DNA of 64,000 nucleotides from an uncultured Steroidobacter sp. (GCA_937864115.1 CALMII010000019.1:186001-250000), one strand, 5' to 3'. Numbered from the stretch's first letter, positions 18,196 to 27,672 are shown. The notes: generated by a model from the sequence alone, not told the origin. Program-made: numbers and translations.

Positions 18196-18803
18196 TGCGA
18201 TGACCGGGCGCGCGCCAGCGTTTCGACGAACTCGAGCGACTTCGCAACGTTCTCCACCGGCGACAGGCCGCTGAGCGTCGCCGCGATCCGGCCGTCCGGC
18301 GTGACGATGAAGGTCGTACGTTCGGCCAGGCCATGGCTGATGTCGAGACCGCGCGTGTCCTTCTTGCCTGCCGCGGCGTCGCGGATGCTCAGGTCGAACG
18401 AGCGCGCAACGCTGCCGTCGACATCGGACGCCACTGGAATCTTGCCGGCGCAGTATTCCGGGTCTGCGGAAAATTCGGCGAGCCGCTCGATGCTGTCGAG
18501 CGAAACGCCGATGACGGACGCACCCGCCGCCGCAAACTTCGCGTGATTCACCGCAAACGTATGCGCCTGCAGATTGCAGCCACCGGTATAAGCCGACGGA
18601 TAGAAATACACGACCACCGGCCCGCGTCCGAGCGCCTCCTGGAGCGAGAAGGAGAACTTCCTGCCATCGAGCGCCGCGGGCGTGCGGAAATCCGGCGCCT
18701 TGTCGCCGGCCTCGAGTGCGGCGAACGCAGGCAGTGCGGTCAGCAGCACGCAGCCAAGCACGAGACGCGAGAGAAGGGTTCGATCAGGGTTTGTAGATTT
18801 CAT
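18192..18803 (-). CDS. Exported AhpC/TSA-family peroxiredoxin (BCP-like), 203 aa
   Basis: Thiol peroxidase fold with a signal peptide (LLSRLVLGCVLLTALPAFA). The peroxidatic region is VVVYFYPSAYTGGCNLQAHTFAVNH, where BCP enzymes have YPxxxTPGCTxE; the Cys is kept and the following residues differ. GVSLDSIERLAEFSADPEYCAGKIPVASD supplies a possible resolving Cys. It overlaps the b561 gene by 4 bp and the preceding cytochrome gene by 20 bp. Its periplasmic location next to cytochromes suggests peroxide removal, or electron supply from the cytochromes rather than thioredoxin; the latter is speculative. Confidence 0.86.
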   Translation of the reverse strand: MKSTNPDRTLLSRLVLGCVLLTALPAFAALEAGDKAPDFRTPAALDGRKFSFSLQEALGRGPVVVYFYPSAYTGGCNLQAHTFAVNHAKFAAAGASVIGVSLDSIERLAEFSADPEYCAGKIPVASDVDGSVARSFDLSIRDAAAGKKDTRGLDISHGLAERTTFIVTPDGRIAATLSGLSPVENVAKSLEFVETLARARSSQ

Positions 18804-19170
18804 GGCATGCCTTGCAGTTGCTCGCCGTATCGCGCGCAGCCTTGATGGCCGCGTCGAGGTCTTTTGCTTCTATCGCCGTGAACACCCGCTCGACCGTCGC
18901 CCGTCCTTCGATCGCGATCTTCACCGCGTCCTCGGCGCCCTTCGCAACGAAGTACTCGTGCGTGTACTGCAGGCCGTCGCGCAGCACCTGCGCATCCGCG
19001 AGCGCAGAACTCAGGTTGCCTGCCGTGAGCACGGGCTCGAGATCCTTGAGCGCGGTTTCCATGTCCTGCATCAGGTACGAATCGACGTCGCTGGTATCGA
19101 TGATGGCGAATGCGAGATGGCCGGGCATGAGCGCAGCCAGCGCCATGCCCCCGATTGCAGTGAATCTCAT
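18784..19170 (-). CDS. Small cytochrome c'-like protein, 128 aa
   Basis: A signal peptide (MRFTAIGGMALAALMPGHLAFA) is followed by an all-helical domain with a single C-terminal CKACH haem site (DTASNCKACHEIYKP), as in cytochrome c' relatives. The start at 19170 is chosen because the signal peptide begins there; an open frame upstream to 19425 is not protein-like. It overlaps the peroxiredoxin start by 20 bp and follows the DUF1501 gene by 17 bp, so it belongs to the same transcript. Confidence 0.84.
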   Translation of the reverse strand: MRFTAIGGMALAALMPGHLAFAIIDTSDVDSYLMQDMETALKDLEPVLTAGNLSSALADAQVLRDGLQYTHEYFVAKGAEDAVKIAIEGRATVERVFTAIEAKDLDAAIKAARDTASNCKACHEIYKP

Positions 19171-19187
19171 CGGGATCGGCTGGCCTC

Positions 19188-20633
19188 TTACGCGAGCAGA
19201 TCCTTGACCACCTCGCCGTACACGACGGTCGGGCGCTCGGCGCGGCCGTTGTGCAGGTAGGTCACCTTGAGATGGTCGAGTCCCATGAGCTGCAGTACGG
19301 TCGCGTGCAAGTCGTAGGTGTCGACACGAACGTCGCTGGCCACTTTCAATCCGATCTCGTCTGTGGCGCCGACCGTGGTACCGGCCTTGATGCCGCCGCC
19401 GGCGAGCCACTGCGTGTAGCCCCATGGATTGTGGTCGCGGCCATCACCGCTCTGACCGTACGGCGTGCGGCCGAACTCGGAAGTCCACACGACCAGCGTC
19501 GAATCGAGCAGCCCGCGCGACTTCAGGTCGGCCAGCAGGCCGGCGATCGGCTTGTCGACCGCGCGCGCATGCGCACGATGATTGCCTTCGAGATTGTTGT
19601 GCCCGTCCCAGTTGCGATCTTCGCCGTCAATCTCCTGCGGACCCGAGATCACCTGGATGAAACGCACACCGCGTTCCACAAGCCGGCGTGCGCGCAGCAT
19701 GCACGTGCCATAGCCTTCAGTGGCCGGATCGTTGAGGCCGTAGAGTTCGCGCGTCGCGGCCGATTCCTTCCTGAGATCGACCGCTTCTGGCGCGGCGATT
19801 TGCATCTGCGCTGCCAGTTCGTAGGAGCGGTTGCGTGCCTTGAGTTCGGTGTCCTCGGGAAAGCGATCGCCCAGGCGACGATTCAGGCGATTCAGCAGAT
19901 CGAGCGAATGCTCCTGCTGCGCGGCGGCGACTGCTTCCGGCGCCGTGAGATGCAGGATGGGTGAATCGCCGGTGCGGAAGGCCGTGCCCTGATACACCGC
20001 GGGCAGGAATCCCGAGGCCCAGTTGACGGAGCCGCCGCGCGGTTCCTTGCTGTCGTTGTAGAGCACGACATACGCAGGCAGGTTCGGATTGGCAGCGCCC
20101 AGCGCGTACTGCACCCACGAACCCAGCGACGGCCGGCCGGGATTCAGGTCACCGGTGTTCAGTTTGAGAATGGAAATGTCGTGAGTCGCGCCGATCGTGA
20201 CACTCGACTTGACGAAGGCTAGATCGTCCGCGTGCTGCGCCAGGTTCGGCAGCAGATCGGAGAACCATGCGCCGCTCTCCCCGTACTGTTTCCAGGTGCG
20301 CTCGGTCGCGAACAGTTTGCCGCTGACGCCGCGCACGCCTTCCTTGATGCCTTGCATGAAGGACTCGGGAACTTCCTTTCCCGCGAGCTTGATCAGTTCC
20401 GGCTTGTAGTCGTACAGATCGAGCGTGCTCGGTGCGCCATCCATGTGCAGCCAGATCACCGACTTCGCCTTGGCGGCGAAGTGCGTCGATTTCGGTGCCA
20501 GCGGATCGATGAATTCTGCCGCCTGGGCGGCGGACAGCAGCCCGCCGCCCGGCGCATACAGACCGGCGACCGCGAGACCTCCCAGTCCGTAACCCGCCGT
20601 GGTGAGAAACTGTCGTCGTGAATGCGTGGTCAT
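19188..20633 (-). CDS. Tat-exported DUF1501 protein, 481 aa
   Basis: Alkaline-phosphatase-superfamily protein of the DUF1501 group, best known from planctomycetes. A Tat-type leader (SRRQFLTTAGYGLGGLAVAGL) is followed by KSVIWLHMDGAPSTLDLYDYKPEL, SWVQYALGAANPNLPAYVVL, RARRLVERGVRFIQVISG, WDGHNNLEGNHRAHA and VVWTSEFGRTPYGQSGDGRDHNPWGYTQWLAGGGIKAG. These provide sulfatase-like metal residues. AGGA lies at good spacing to the ATG at 20633. It is paired with DUF1549 upstream (22 bp gap) as in planctomycetes. The reaction is unknown; degradation of an ester or sulfated glycan is sometimes proposed. Confidence 0.9.
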   Translation of the reverse strand: MTTHSRRQFLTTAGYGLGGLAVAGLYAPGGGLLSAAQAAEFIDPLAPKSTHFAAKAKSVIWLHMDGAPSTLDLYDYKPELIKLAGKEVPESFMQGIKEGVRGVSGKLFATERTWKQYGESGAWFSDLLPNLAQHADDLAFVKSSVTIGATHDISILKLNTGDLNPGRPSLGSWVQYALGAANPNLPAYVVLYNDSKEPRGGSVNWASGFLPAVYQGTAFRTGDSPILHLTAPEAVAAAQQEHSLDLLNRLNRRLGDRFPEDTELKARNRSYELAAQMQIAAPEAVDLRKESAATRELYGLNDPATEGYGTCMLRARRLVERGVRFIQVISGPQEIDGEDRNWDGHNNLEGNHRAHARAVDKPIAGLLADLKSRGLLDSTLVVWTSEFGRTPYGQSGDGRDHNPWGYTQWLAGGGIKAGTTVGATDEIGLKVASDVRVDTYDLHATVLQLMGLDHLKVTYLHNGRAERPTVVYGEVVKDLLA

Positions 20634-20655
20634 GTCGTGTTCCTGATAAGACGGT

Positions 20656-22956
20656 TCAGAAGCGATAGGTGAATTCGTTGGAGTTGGCGACGGTGTGGAC
20701 GAGATCCACGAACGCCGCGGCGCGCACCGGATCGACGCTCGCCGGATTGCTGAGTCCGGTGGGCACCGCAAGCGCCAGCTTGCCTTCGGCCGCCTTGCTG
20801 CGGACCACACCGGTCTCCTGATCGAGGAATGCGCGCAATGCCGCCTTCTCTTCCTTGTCCGGCGTGCGCGAGAACAGGATGCGATAGAGCTGATCGAGCT
20901 GCGCCGATTCATCGTTACCCGCTTCGCTGATCACGCGTCCCGCGAGCGCCTTCGACCAGCCGAACACGACCTCGCTGTTGAACAGCGTGAGCGCCTGCAG
21001 CGGCGTCGTGGTCACGTCGCGCTTGCTGTGCGCCTGCTGCGCCGACGCCAGATCGAATGGCTGCAGCAACGGATAGGGAACGCTGCGCCGCGTGAAGATG
21101 TAGATGCTGCGGCGATTCTGTTCCTGCGGATCCTGGGACACGAGCCACAGGTTGCCGGCGTTCAGATTGGACGGCACCGGCGGAAACACCGCCGGGCCGC
21201 CGATCTTCTGTTCCAGCTCGCCTGCCGCCACCAGCAGCGAATCGCGAATCTGTTCGGCTTCGAGTCGCCGCCGCGGGAAGACCGCGAGCAGTTTGTTTTC
21301 CGGATCGGCCGCGAAGACCTCCTCACGGAAAGCGGACGACTGACGATAGGTGCTCGACAGCAGGATCTGCCGGTGCAGCGACTTCACGCTCCATCCCTGG
21401 CGTACGAAATCGCTGGCCAGATAGTCCAGCAGTTCCGGATGCGTCGGACGCTGCCCGGCGCGACCGAAATCGCTGACGGTGGCAACGATGCCGCGGCCGA
21501 AATACTGGTCCCACACGCGATTCACGAATACGCGCGCCGTGAGCGGGTTGGTCGGGCTCGCGATCCAATTGGCCAGTGCCGTACGACGTCCGGATGACGT
21601 GGCCGTGGGCTTGACCACCGGCTGCTCCGTCGTGATCGCGGCAGGGAACGCCAGCTGCACTTCTTCGAGCGGACGTTCGTTGTCGCCGCCGAAGAAAACG
21701 TAGGTCGGCGGTGCGTCCGCGCGGCCCAGCTCGCTCATGGAAGAAATGGTCGCCGAGCCCGTTGGCTTGAGATGGTCGAACTTCTTCAGCTCCTCCTGCA
21801 GGCGCTGGTATTCGGCGTACAGCTCGCGATATTCCTTGTGATAGTGCGGCGCCGACTCCGCCGAGTTGTCTTCCAGGTAGCTCGACAGCACGTTGTCGCT
21901 CAGATAGTCGCCGTAGCGGTTGTGCACCCAGCGATCCACCGCGTCCCACTGTCCTTCCGGCTTGCGCAGCGACGTTTGCGTAGCTTTGGCATAGCGCTCG
22001 TAGTTGTAGAGCTCGGCCTCGCTGCGCACCTTGTCGATGATGGCCTTCTGCCGGGCCTTGATCTCGCGCGTCGCTTCCTTGTAGGCAGCCTGCGCCTTTT
22101 CGAAATCGATCTCCTGCTGCGTCTTCTGCGCCGGAACGTCGTCGACCGCACTGGTGTTCGCGAAGAATGCCTGCAGCTGGAAATACTCCTTCTGCGAAAT
22201 CCTGTCGCTCTTGTGATTGTGGCAACGCGCGCAGGCGACGGTCTGCGCCAGGAATACTTCGCCCACCGTGTCGGTCATGTCGGTGGTGTGCTGGTATTTC
22301 TTCTGGATCAGGTCGCGCGAGTTCGCATTGTCGGGATAGCTGCGCAGAAAGCCCGTGGCGATCAGCCCGGCCTGGCCTGCATCCGGCAGTTCGTCGCCGG
22401 CGAGCTGTTCCTTGATGAAGCGATCGTAAGGTTTGTCTTCGTTGAACGCGTTGATCACGTAATCGCGATAGCGCCACATGTTCGGACGGGTCTGATCACC
22501 CTGGAAACCGGCGCTGTCGGCATAGCGGGCCAGATCCAGCCAGCGGCGTGCCTGACGCTCGCCATATTCCGGCGATGCCAGCAAGCCATCGACGAGCTTT
22601 TCGTAAGCATCGGGCGAGCGATCCTTCACGAAGGCATCGACTTCCTGCGGCGTGGGAATGACACCCAGCGTGTCGAGCGTGGCGCGACGAATGAACGTGG
22701 CCCGATCGGCATCGGGTGAAGGCCGCAGATTCTTCTGTTCGAGCTGCGCGAGGATGAAGGCATCGACGGGCGTACGTACCCACTTCGACTGCTTCACTGC
22801 CGGAATATCCACCGACTTGACGGGTTCGTAGGCCCACCAGTTCCTGACAGCCTTCGCGGGCGCTGCAGCCGGCGCCGGATCGTTCGCCGCAACGGCCGTT
22901 GCAACGGCGAATCCTGCCGACAGCGCCAGGTACGCCACTTTCTTCTTCACCGACAT
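20656..22956 (-). CDS. DUF1549/DUF1553 protein with CxxCH haem motif (planctomycete-type), 766 aa
   Basis: A signal peptide (MSVKKKVAYLALSAGFAVATAVAAND) is followed by DUF1549 (WVRTPVDAFILAQLEQKNLRPSPDADRATFIRRATLDTLGVIPTPQEV...; QARRWLDLARYADSAGFQGD). A haem-binding CARCHNHK lies at about 242-249, then a coiled-coil insert at roughly 270-400 (KAQAAYKEATREIKARQKAIIDKV...). The C-terminal DUF1553 half has LANWIASPTNPLTARVFVNRVWDQYFGRGIV and FGRAGQRPTHPELLDYLASDF. AAGGAGCTGGC precedes the ATG. Neighbouring cytochromes and DUF1501 imply a haem-dependent periplasmic oxidoreductase or hydrolase system of unknown substrate. Confidence 0.9.
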   Translation of the reverse strand: MSVKKKVAYLALSAGFAVATAVAANDPAPAAAPAKAVRNWWAYEPVKSVDIPAVKQSKWVRTPVDAFILAQLEQKNLRPSPDADRATFIRRATLDTLGVIPTPQEVDAFVKDRSPDAYEKLVDGLLASPEYGERQARRWLDLARYADSAGFQGDQTRPNMWRYRDYVINAFNEDKPYDRFIKEQLAGDELPDAGQAGLIATGFLRSYPDNANSRDLIQKKYQHTTDMTDTVGEVFLAQTVACARCHNHKSDRISQKEYFQLQAFFANTSAVDDVPAQKTQQEIDFEKAQAAYKEATREIKARQKAIIDKVRSEAELYNYERYAKATQTSLRKPEGQWDAVDRWVHNRYGDYLSDNVLSSYLEDNSAESAPHYHKEYRELYAEYQRLQEELKKFDHLKPTGSATISSMSELGRADAPPTYVFFGGDNERPLEEVQLAFPAAITTEQPVVKPTATSSGRRTALANWIASPTNPLTARVFVNRVWDQYFGRGIVATVSDFGRAGQRPTHPELLDYLASDFVRQGWSVKSLHRQILLSSTYRQSSAFREEVFAADPENKLLAVFPRRRLEAEQIRDSLLVAAGELEQKIGGPAVFPPVPSNLNAGNLWLVSQDPQEQNRRSIYIFTRRSVPYPLLQPFDLASAQQAHSKRDVTTTPLQALTLFNSEVVFGWSKALAGRVISEAGNDESAQLDQLYRILFSRTPDKEEKAALRAFLDQETGVVRSKAAEGKLALAVPTGLSNPASVDPVRAAAFVDLVHTVANSNEFTYRF

Positions 22957-23273
22957 GCCAGCTCCTTTCGACTCGTTCGCTCGATTCGTCTGTGTCGCAA
23001 ACACGGTTCTCGATTTCCGGAGAACGCGAGCAAGCCATGTGCCAGCAGCGCTTCGTGACCGATTCGCTACCGCACGATGACCTGCTCGTATCGCAGGGCT
23101 CACCCAGCCCGCAGATTTCGCCTCGCACGGGTCACGGCGCGGTGACAGCGCCACACCAGTCGCGACGCATGCCTGTTGGGGCGACAGCACGGCTGTTCCG
23201 TTTGATTCATGTTCACGCGGCAGCTCGTCATGCTCGTTCATGATTGACGTCCTCGAAGTGCGTGCCGCAACGC
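22957..23273. other. 317-bp spacer, no gene seen
   Basis: Non-coding spacer between the DUF1549 start and the stop of the upstream TonB-receptor gene. It presumably holds the promoter of the DUF1549 cluster. The only pattern noted is TGACC-like spacing around 23056-23075 (TGACCGATTCGCTACCG), a degenerate relative of the 11-bp repeats found elsewhere. No REP is present. Confidence 0.4.
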
Positions 23274-25892
23274 TCACAGACGCCCGCTCAGCGAGACGCC
23301 GAACCAGCGGCTCACCGGCGGCACGGCGCTTTCCCAGGTTCTGACCAGCGGCGTGTCGTCGCCGAGGACGTTCTTGCCGAGTACGCTGAGGTCGTAGTTG
23401 CCCCAGCGCAGTCCGACCGAGAGATCGGTGGTGCTGTATCCCGGAATCCAGGAATAACTCGACAGCGCCACGTCGGAATTGAACTCGCTGATGTAGGCCG
23501 TGTTCAGGCTGACGTGGAGATCGGCGTCGTCGAGCCCCCTGATGGAGACGGGATACTGGAAATCCACACCGATGTTCGCCGAGTACTTCGAGGCGCCGGG
23601 CAGTTGCAGGCCAGCCGCATCACGGTAGCTCGCGGCGCCGGGCCAGGTGTTCTCCACCGGCTGCGGTGCGTTCGGAAATTTCACGTAGTAGGCATCGTTG
23701 TAGGCGCCGGAGAAGCGGATCGACGTGTGCGGGATCCCCGTGTAGAACGCGTCTATCTCGACTCCTTTGGCGCGCACCTTCTCGGCGTTGCCGGTCTGCT
23801 GCGTGTAGTAGAAGTTGCCGTCGTTGGCGCTATTGGTCGTGTACTCGTCGAAGATGAGCACGGCCTGCTGATAGTCTTTGATGTCCGTGAGGAACAGCGC
23901 GGCATTGAGGACCAGCGAACCATCGAGCCACAACGTCTTGACGCCAAGTTCGTACGAGGTGTTCTTCTCCGGTCGGGCAGGCGTGGCAATGCCATTGGTC
24001 ACCAGCGCGATGCCGGCCTTCTCGCCGTACTGGTACGACGCGTATCCCGTGATGTTGTCGGTGAACCGATAGCTCGGACTGACGAGATAGCTTGGCTGCG
24101 TGTCGTCGAACGTACCGACCTGCGTGCCCTCCCATACGACACCGATGCGTCCCGCGCGAGTCGCCTTGGCCGCAGCGATCTGTCGTCGCTGCGTATCGTT
24201 GAGCGCGGCATACGAGGCGACGCCGAAGTACTTGTTGGCCGTGAAATCCGCCAGCGCGAGCTGCTCGGGGGTGTTGGTGCCCAGCACACCCGTGGTCGCA
24301 TCGCTGTCGAATCCACCGAGCTTCACGCCATTGACAGCGACCGGGTTCAGCTCCGGTGCGTATCCCTCCTTGGTATTTCCTCGCCACACACCATTGGTGC
24401 GGTCCTCGCGAGTGAAACGCGCACCGGTGGTCAGCGTGAACGAGTCAGTCACGCGCCACTTCGCCTGACTGAAGGCAGCACTGGTGCTGTTTTTGATCTC
24501 CTGTCCGGTCCGCGTCTGCAGACCCCAGACGGAATTCAGCAGCAGGTAGCGACCCGCAGCATCGCGATCGAGCAGGTTGTATCGCGCATTGTTGGCGAAC
24601 CATGCGCCGGCATCTGCGCCGTGATCGTCGCCGCCGCTGATGTAGTTCGTCTCCTGCTCGAGGAAGTACATTCCCACGGTGTAGTCGAAGACACCGCCGA
24701 GGCTGTTGCTGACCCTGAACTCCTGGCTGGTCTGTTCGTTGTGGCTGTAGCCGCCGCCGTTCTTGGTGACGTCGAAGGTCGTGCCTTCGTCGTTGCCGGC
24801 GCGAAAAGCGTAGTCACGCCACGCCGTGATCGACGTCAGCAGATAACTGCCGACCTGCCAGTTGAACTCGGCCGATGCACCGCGACTCTTGGTGACCAGC
24901 GGCCGCTGCGCATCCAGGTCGACCGTGTTGCCGAGATAATCGCGTTCGTAGCTGTAGTCCTCGACCTGGGCGAACCAGCGTCGCGCGAGCCGGTCTTCCA
25001 CACCGAGGCTCGTCACCGGACTGCCGTTGGCATAGAAGTCGGGTCGCTCGCGATAGAAATTCCAGCCGTTGTAGAACTCCGAGCGCTGCGGCTTGATGTC
25101 GACAATGAAACGGCCTTCGAAGTTGTCGGTAGGCGTCAGCAGGAACTGCAGTCGTCCCTCGGCACTGTCCTGATTCAGGAAGGTGTGATCCGGGTTGTAC
25201 GAGTTCGGATAATCGCCATCACCCTTGTCGACATTGGCCGATGCACGCCACGCCAGCAGGCCGTCGATCAGCGGCCCGCCGGCCGCCACCGTTCCCGTGA
25301 TGCGGCTGTTCTGCCCCAGCGATACCTGCCATTCGGCGGTCGGCTCGAACGTCGGCCGCTTGGTCGTGACGTTGATGAGTCCGACGTTGGCGTTCTTTCC
25401 GGACAGCGTGCCCTGCGGACCGCGCGTCACCTCGATCGCTTCGACATCGAAGAAACCGAAGGTCGCGAGCGGGTTGTAGGCATAGGGCACGTTGTCGACG
25501 ACGACGCCGACGCTGGGATCCATTGCATCCGTCTGCGCCTGCTTGCCGATGCCGCGCATTGAAATGGCGCTGGTACGCGAGTTGCCCGCGCTCCACGACA
25601 CGTTGCTGAGCCGCTGGACCAGCGACTTGATGTCGCGCGCCTGCAGCCGATCGAGCTCCTCACCGCCGACAATGGAGATCGACAGCGGAATCTCCTGTGT
25701 CTCGCTCAGCTCCGTGCGGACGCGGGTGCGTTCGCCAATGACCTCGACGCGTTCGATCTCCTGCCGATCGGTCGCGGCCTCCGCATCGGCTGACGCGGAC
25801 TGAGCCTGCGAAGCCTCCGCGGCCATGAGCAACAGGGCGCCGGTAACGGCGGTGGAATGACGAGTCGAAACTCCCGTAATTTTCTTTGACAT
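23274..25892 (-). CDS. TonB-dependent outer-membrane receptor, 872 aa
   Basis: A signal peptide (MSKKITGVSTRHSTAVTGALLLMAAEASQAQ) is followed by a TonB-box-like IERVEVIGERTR, a plug (IPLSISIVGGEELDRLQARDIKSLVQRLSNV; SAISMRGIGKQAQTDAMDPSVGVVVDNVPY; VTRGPQGTLSGKN) and a barrel ending FGVSLSGRL. The plug wording is that of the FepA/FyuA-like and broad Sphingomonas-type receptors rather than the sugar-oligomer class at 840. It heads the leftward DUF1549/cytochrome cluster. The start at 25892 has GGAGATC upstream; extension to 26075 lacks signal-peptide character. Ligand unknown. Confidence 0.92.
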   Translation of the reverse strand: MSKKITGVSTRHSTAVTGALLLMAAEASQAQSASADAEAATDRQEIERVEVIGERTRVRTELSETQEIPLSISIVGGEELDRLQARDIKSLVQRLSNVSWSAGNSRTSAISMRGIGKQAQTDAMDPSVGVVVDNVPYAYNPLATFGFFDVEAIEVTRGPQGTLSGKNANVGLINVTTKRPTFEPTAEWQVSLGQNSRITGTVAAGGPLIDGLLAWRASANVDKGDGDYPNSYNPDHTFLNQDSAEGRLQFLLTPTDNFEGRFIVDIKPQRSEFYNGWNFYRERPDFYANGSPVTSLGVEDRLARRWFAQVEDYSYERDYLGNTVDLDAQRPLVTKSRGASAEFNWQVGSYLLTSITAWRDYAFRAGNDEGTTFDVTKNGGGYSHNEQTSQEFRVSNSLGGVFDYTVGMYFLEQETNYISGGDDHGADAGAWFANNARYNLLDRDAAGRYLLLNSVWGLQTRTGQEIKNSTSAAFSQAKWRVTDSFTLTTGARFTREDRTNGVWRGNTKEGYAPELNPVAVNGVKLGGFDSDATTGVLGTNTPEQLALADFTANKYFGVASYAALNDTQRRQIAAAKATRAGRIGVVWEGTQVGTFDDTQPSYLVSPSYRFTDNITGYASYQYGEKAGIALVTNGIATPARPEKNTSYELGVKTLWLDGSLVLNAALFLTDIKDYQQAVLIFDEYTTNSANDGNFYYTQQTGNAEKVRAKGVEIDAFYTGIPHTSIRFSGAYNDAYYVKFPNAPQPVENTWPGAASYRDAAGLQLPGASKYSANIGVDFQYPVSIRGLDDADLHVSLNTAYISEFNSDVALSSYSWIPGYSTTDLSVGLRWGNYDLSVLGKNVLGDDTPLVRTWESAVPPVSRWFGVSLSGRL

Positions 25893-26184
25893 GATCTCCA
25901 AAGCCCCATGACGATGATTCAAGAAGGATTCGGATGAGCACGAATCCGCGAGGGCCTGTAGGAGCAAGTGAGGTGCCAGGATTCCTCCTGGTTCGAGTAT
26001 TGAGAGCTCGTGAGAACGTAAGTCTCGGAACGGACGCAGTCTTGCGACGATCATGATAAATGCGCATGTCGTCATGCCTCGACGACGACGCGCAATGCGC
26101 GACCGGCGGCTGCTTTTACTTCCGCAGCTTTTTGCGTGTGTTTGATGAATTCGGTACAGCGTCGACGCAGTCAGTCGTTGCCGA

Positions 26185-26529
26185 TCACTGGAGGCTCAGG
26201 ATCCAGGCAATCACCGCCTGCAGATTCTCATCGGAAATCTTCTCCTCGCCATTCGGCTGCATCGGCAGATCGCCCCACTCGCCTTCACCGCCTTCGCGGA
26301 CTTTGGCGAACAGGCGCGCCGCGGCCTGTGGATCACCGCGATGGCGGGCTGCCACTTCCTTGAAGGACGGACCCAGCAGTTTCTGGTCGACGCGATGGCA
26401 GCTGATGCAGCCGCCGCGTTCCATCAGTGCTTCATCCGATGCGAATGTCTGCACGGGCAATGACGTCGCTGCCCATACCGCAACCAGCGACAGCGCGATG
26501 CGCTTTGCGATCGATGCGTTCGACTTCAT
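26185..26529 (-). CDS. Small periplasmic cytochrome c (class I), 114 aa
   Basis: The signal peptide MKSNASIAKRIALSLVAVWAATSLPVQTFA precedes a single-haem domain: DEALMERGGCISCHRVDQKLLGPSFKEVAAR with CISCH, then MQPNGEEKISDENLQAVIAWILSLQ, whose Met is the probable sixth ligand. It matches cytochrome c551/c5-type electron carriers. Its ATG overlaps the stop of the upstream small gene (ATGA), so expression of the two is coupled. Confidence 0.9.
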   Translation of the reverse strand: MKSNASIAKRIALSLVAVWAATSLPVQTFASDEALMERGGCISCHRVDQKLLGPSFKEVAARHRGDPQAAARLFAKVREGGEGEWGDLPMQPNGEEKISDENLQAVIAWILSLQ

Positions 26530-26738
26530 GCGGAGCGCGGCTCGCACAACAGTCCGCGCAGGGAAATCCCGTGCAACGCCGCCTTGTTGCGGATCGACGA
26601 TTCGGTACGGCGCAGGATCTTGGCGATCTCGCGCAATGACGTGCGTGCTTCGACCAGTGACTGCAGCTTCTGCACATCGTGCATCGACCATGAATTTGCC
26701 GCTGACGGCACCGTGAAACCTCTGGACATTCCGCTCAT
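26526..26738 (-). CDS. Small helix-turn-helix/Myb-like protein, 70 aa
   Basis: The protein reads WSMHDVQKLQSLVEARTSLREIAKILRRTESSIRNKAALHGISLRGL, a SANT/homeodomain-like tri-helix in which the last helix looks like a DNA-recognition helix. Similar short proteins with TESSIRNKA wording occur in proteobacteria without a known role. The start could be GTG 26741, ATG 26738 or ATG 26729; GGGAG lies just before 26738. It overlaps the cytochrome c gene by 4 bp, suggesting it regulates or is co-made with it. Confidence 0.7.
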   Translation of the reverse strand: MSGMSRGFTVPSAANSWSMHDVQKLQSLVEARTSLREIAKILRRTESSIRNKAALHGISLRGLLCEPRSA

Positions 26739-26872
26739 CACTCCCGATCGATTCTGCGAGGACGATTCATAGCAAGAGACCTGCCAGACCGGTCCTCGTT
26801 ACCGGTCTGGAATGCACTTTGAATGTGCTGTGCGAATTTTCGGCGGCGGTCGGCCGCGCGTGGATGCCGGCG

Positions 26873-26889
26873 GGTCACCCGAGGGTCAC
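26873..26889 (-). promoter_or_regulatory. TGACC direct repeat, 11-bp period
   Basis: On the minus strand it reads TGACCCTCGGGTGACC: two TGACC units with starts 11 bp apart, about 135 bp upstream of the small HTH gene. Direct half-sites one helical turn apart are typical of OmpR/PhoB-type response regulators. Related sites are at 34427, 38453 and 48043. Confidence 0.4.
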
Positions 26890-27028
26890 AGCGGATGGCC
26901 GCGGACCCGGCGCGGCTGCTGAGCGGGAATCAGCGACACGACTCGAATGCTGATTCCAGAACAACGCCGCGCATTGCTGTGCGAAGCAGGACGCCCGCCG
27001 TTCGCAGGCGTCCCGCGGCATGCGCTGA

Positions 27029-27637
27029 TCAGTACTTCACGGAGCATCCATACGGCTGAGTCGACGCAACGCGCAGCGGCTTGCCCGCGTTGAGATCGGC
27101 GAGCGCTTGCGGCACGTACTGCGTTGCCTTCGAGATGTCCTCCACCTTCGAGCTCGGAATCGAATCGATGGCGCCGGCGTACTGCAGCGTGCCCTTCGCG
27201 TCGATCACGTACAGATGCGGCGTGGTCTTGGCGCCGTAGAGTCGACCGACGTTTCCCGGCGAATCGAGCAGATAGGCCGTCTGCTTGCCGCCGCTGCTGG
27301 CAATCACCTGCTTCGCGGCCGCACCGTCCACGTGGCCCTGCTTGCCTTCGGCGGACGAGTTGATCGTGAGCCACACGACGTCCTCGCCGGTCGCCTGGCC
27401 CTGCTGGGCCTGCAGATTGCCGCTGTAGTGCTTCTTCACAAAGGGGCAGTCGGCATTGGTCCATTCGAGCACGACGGTCTTGCCCTTGAAGTCCGCGAGC
27501 GAGCGCGTCTTGCCATCGGCATCCTTGAGCGTGAAGGCGGGTGCGGGCTGGCCGACCTTGGCATCGGCCGCGTGCACGGTTGCGGACAGGCCGGCCACCG
27601 AGACCGCGGAAACTGCAATCAGTACCAGGCGTTTCAT
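27029..27637 (-). CDS. Periplasmic thioredoxin-fold protein (AhpC/TSA/redoxin type), 202 aa
   Basis: The signal peptide [23 protein letters not shown] is followed by [47 protein letters not shown]. This is the conserved start of a redoxin with the catalytic Cys in [11 protein letters not shown], then [24 protein letters not shown] with the cis-Pro. Proteins with this NxxCPFVxKHY motif form a distinct thioredoxin-like group with one active-site Cys, so a peroxiredoxin or thiol-reductase role is uncertain. AAAGGAG precedes the ATG. It follows the DsbD-like gene, a likely reductant source. Confidence 0.88.
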   Translation of the reverse strand: MKRLVLIAVSAVSVAGLSATVHAADAKVGQPAPAFTLKDADGKTRSLADFKGKTVVLEWTNADCPFVKKHYSGNLQAQQGQATGEDVVWLTINSSAEGKQGHVDGAAAKQVIASSGGKQTAYLLDSPGNVGRLYGAKTTPHLYVIDAKGTLQYAGAIDSIPSSKVEDISKATQYVPQALADLNAGKPLRVASTQPYGCSVKY

Positions 27638-27672
27638 GACGACTCCTTTGCTTGACGAGTGACGACGAAGAA

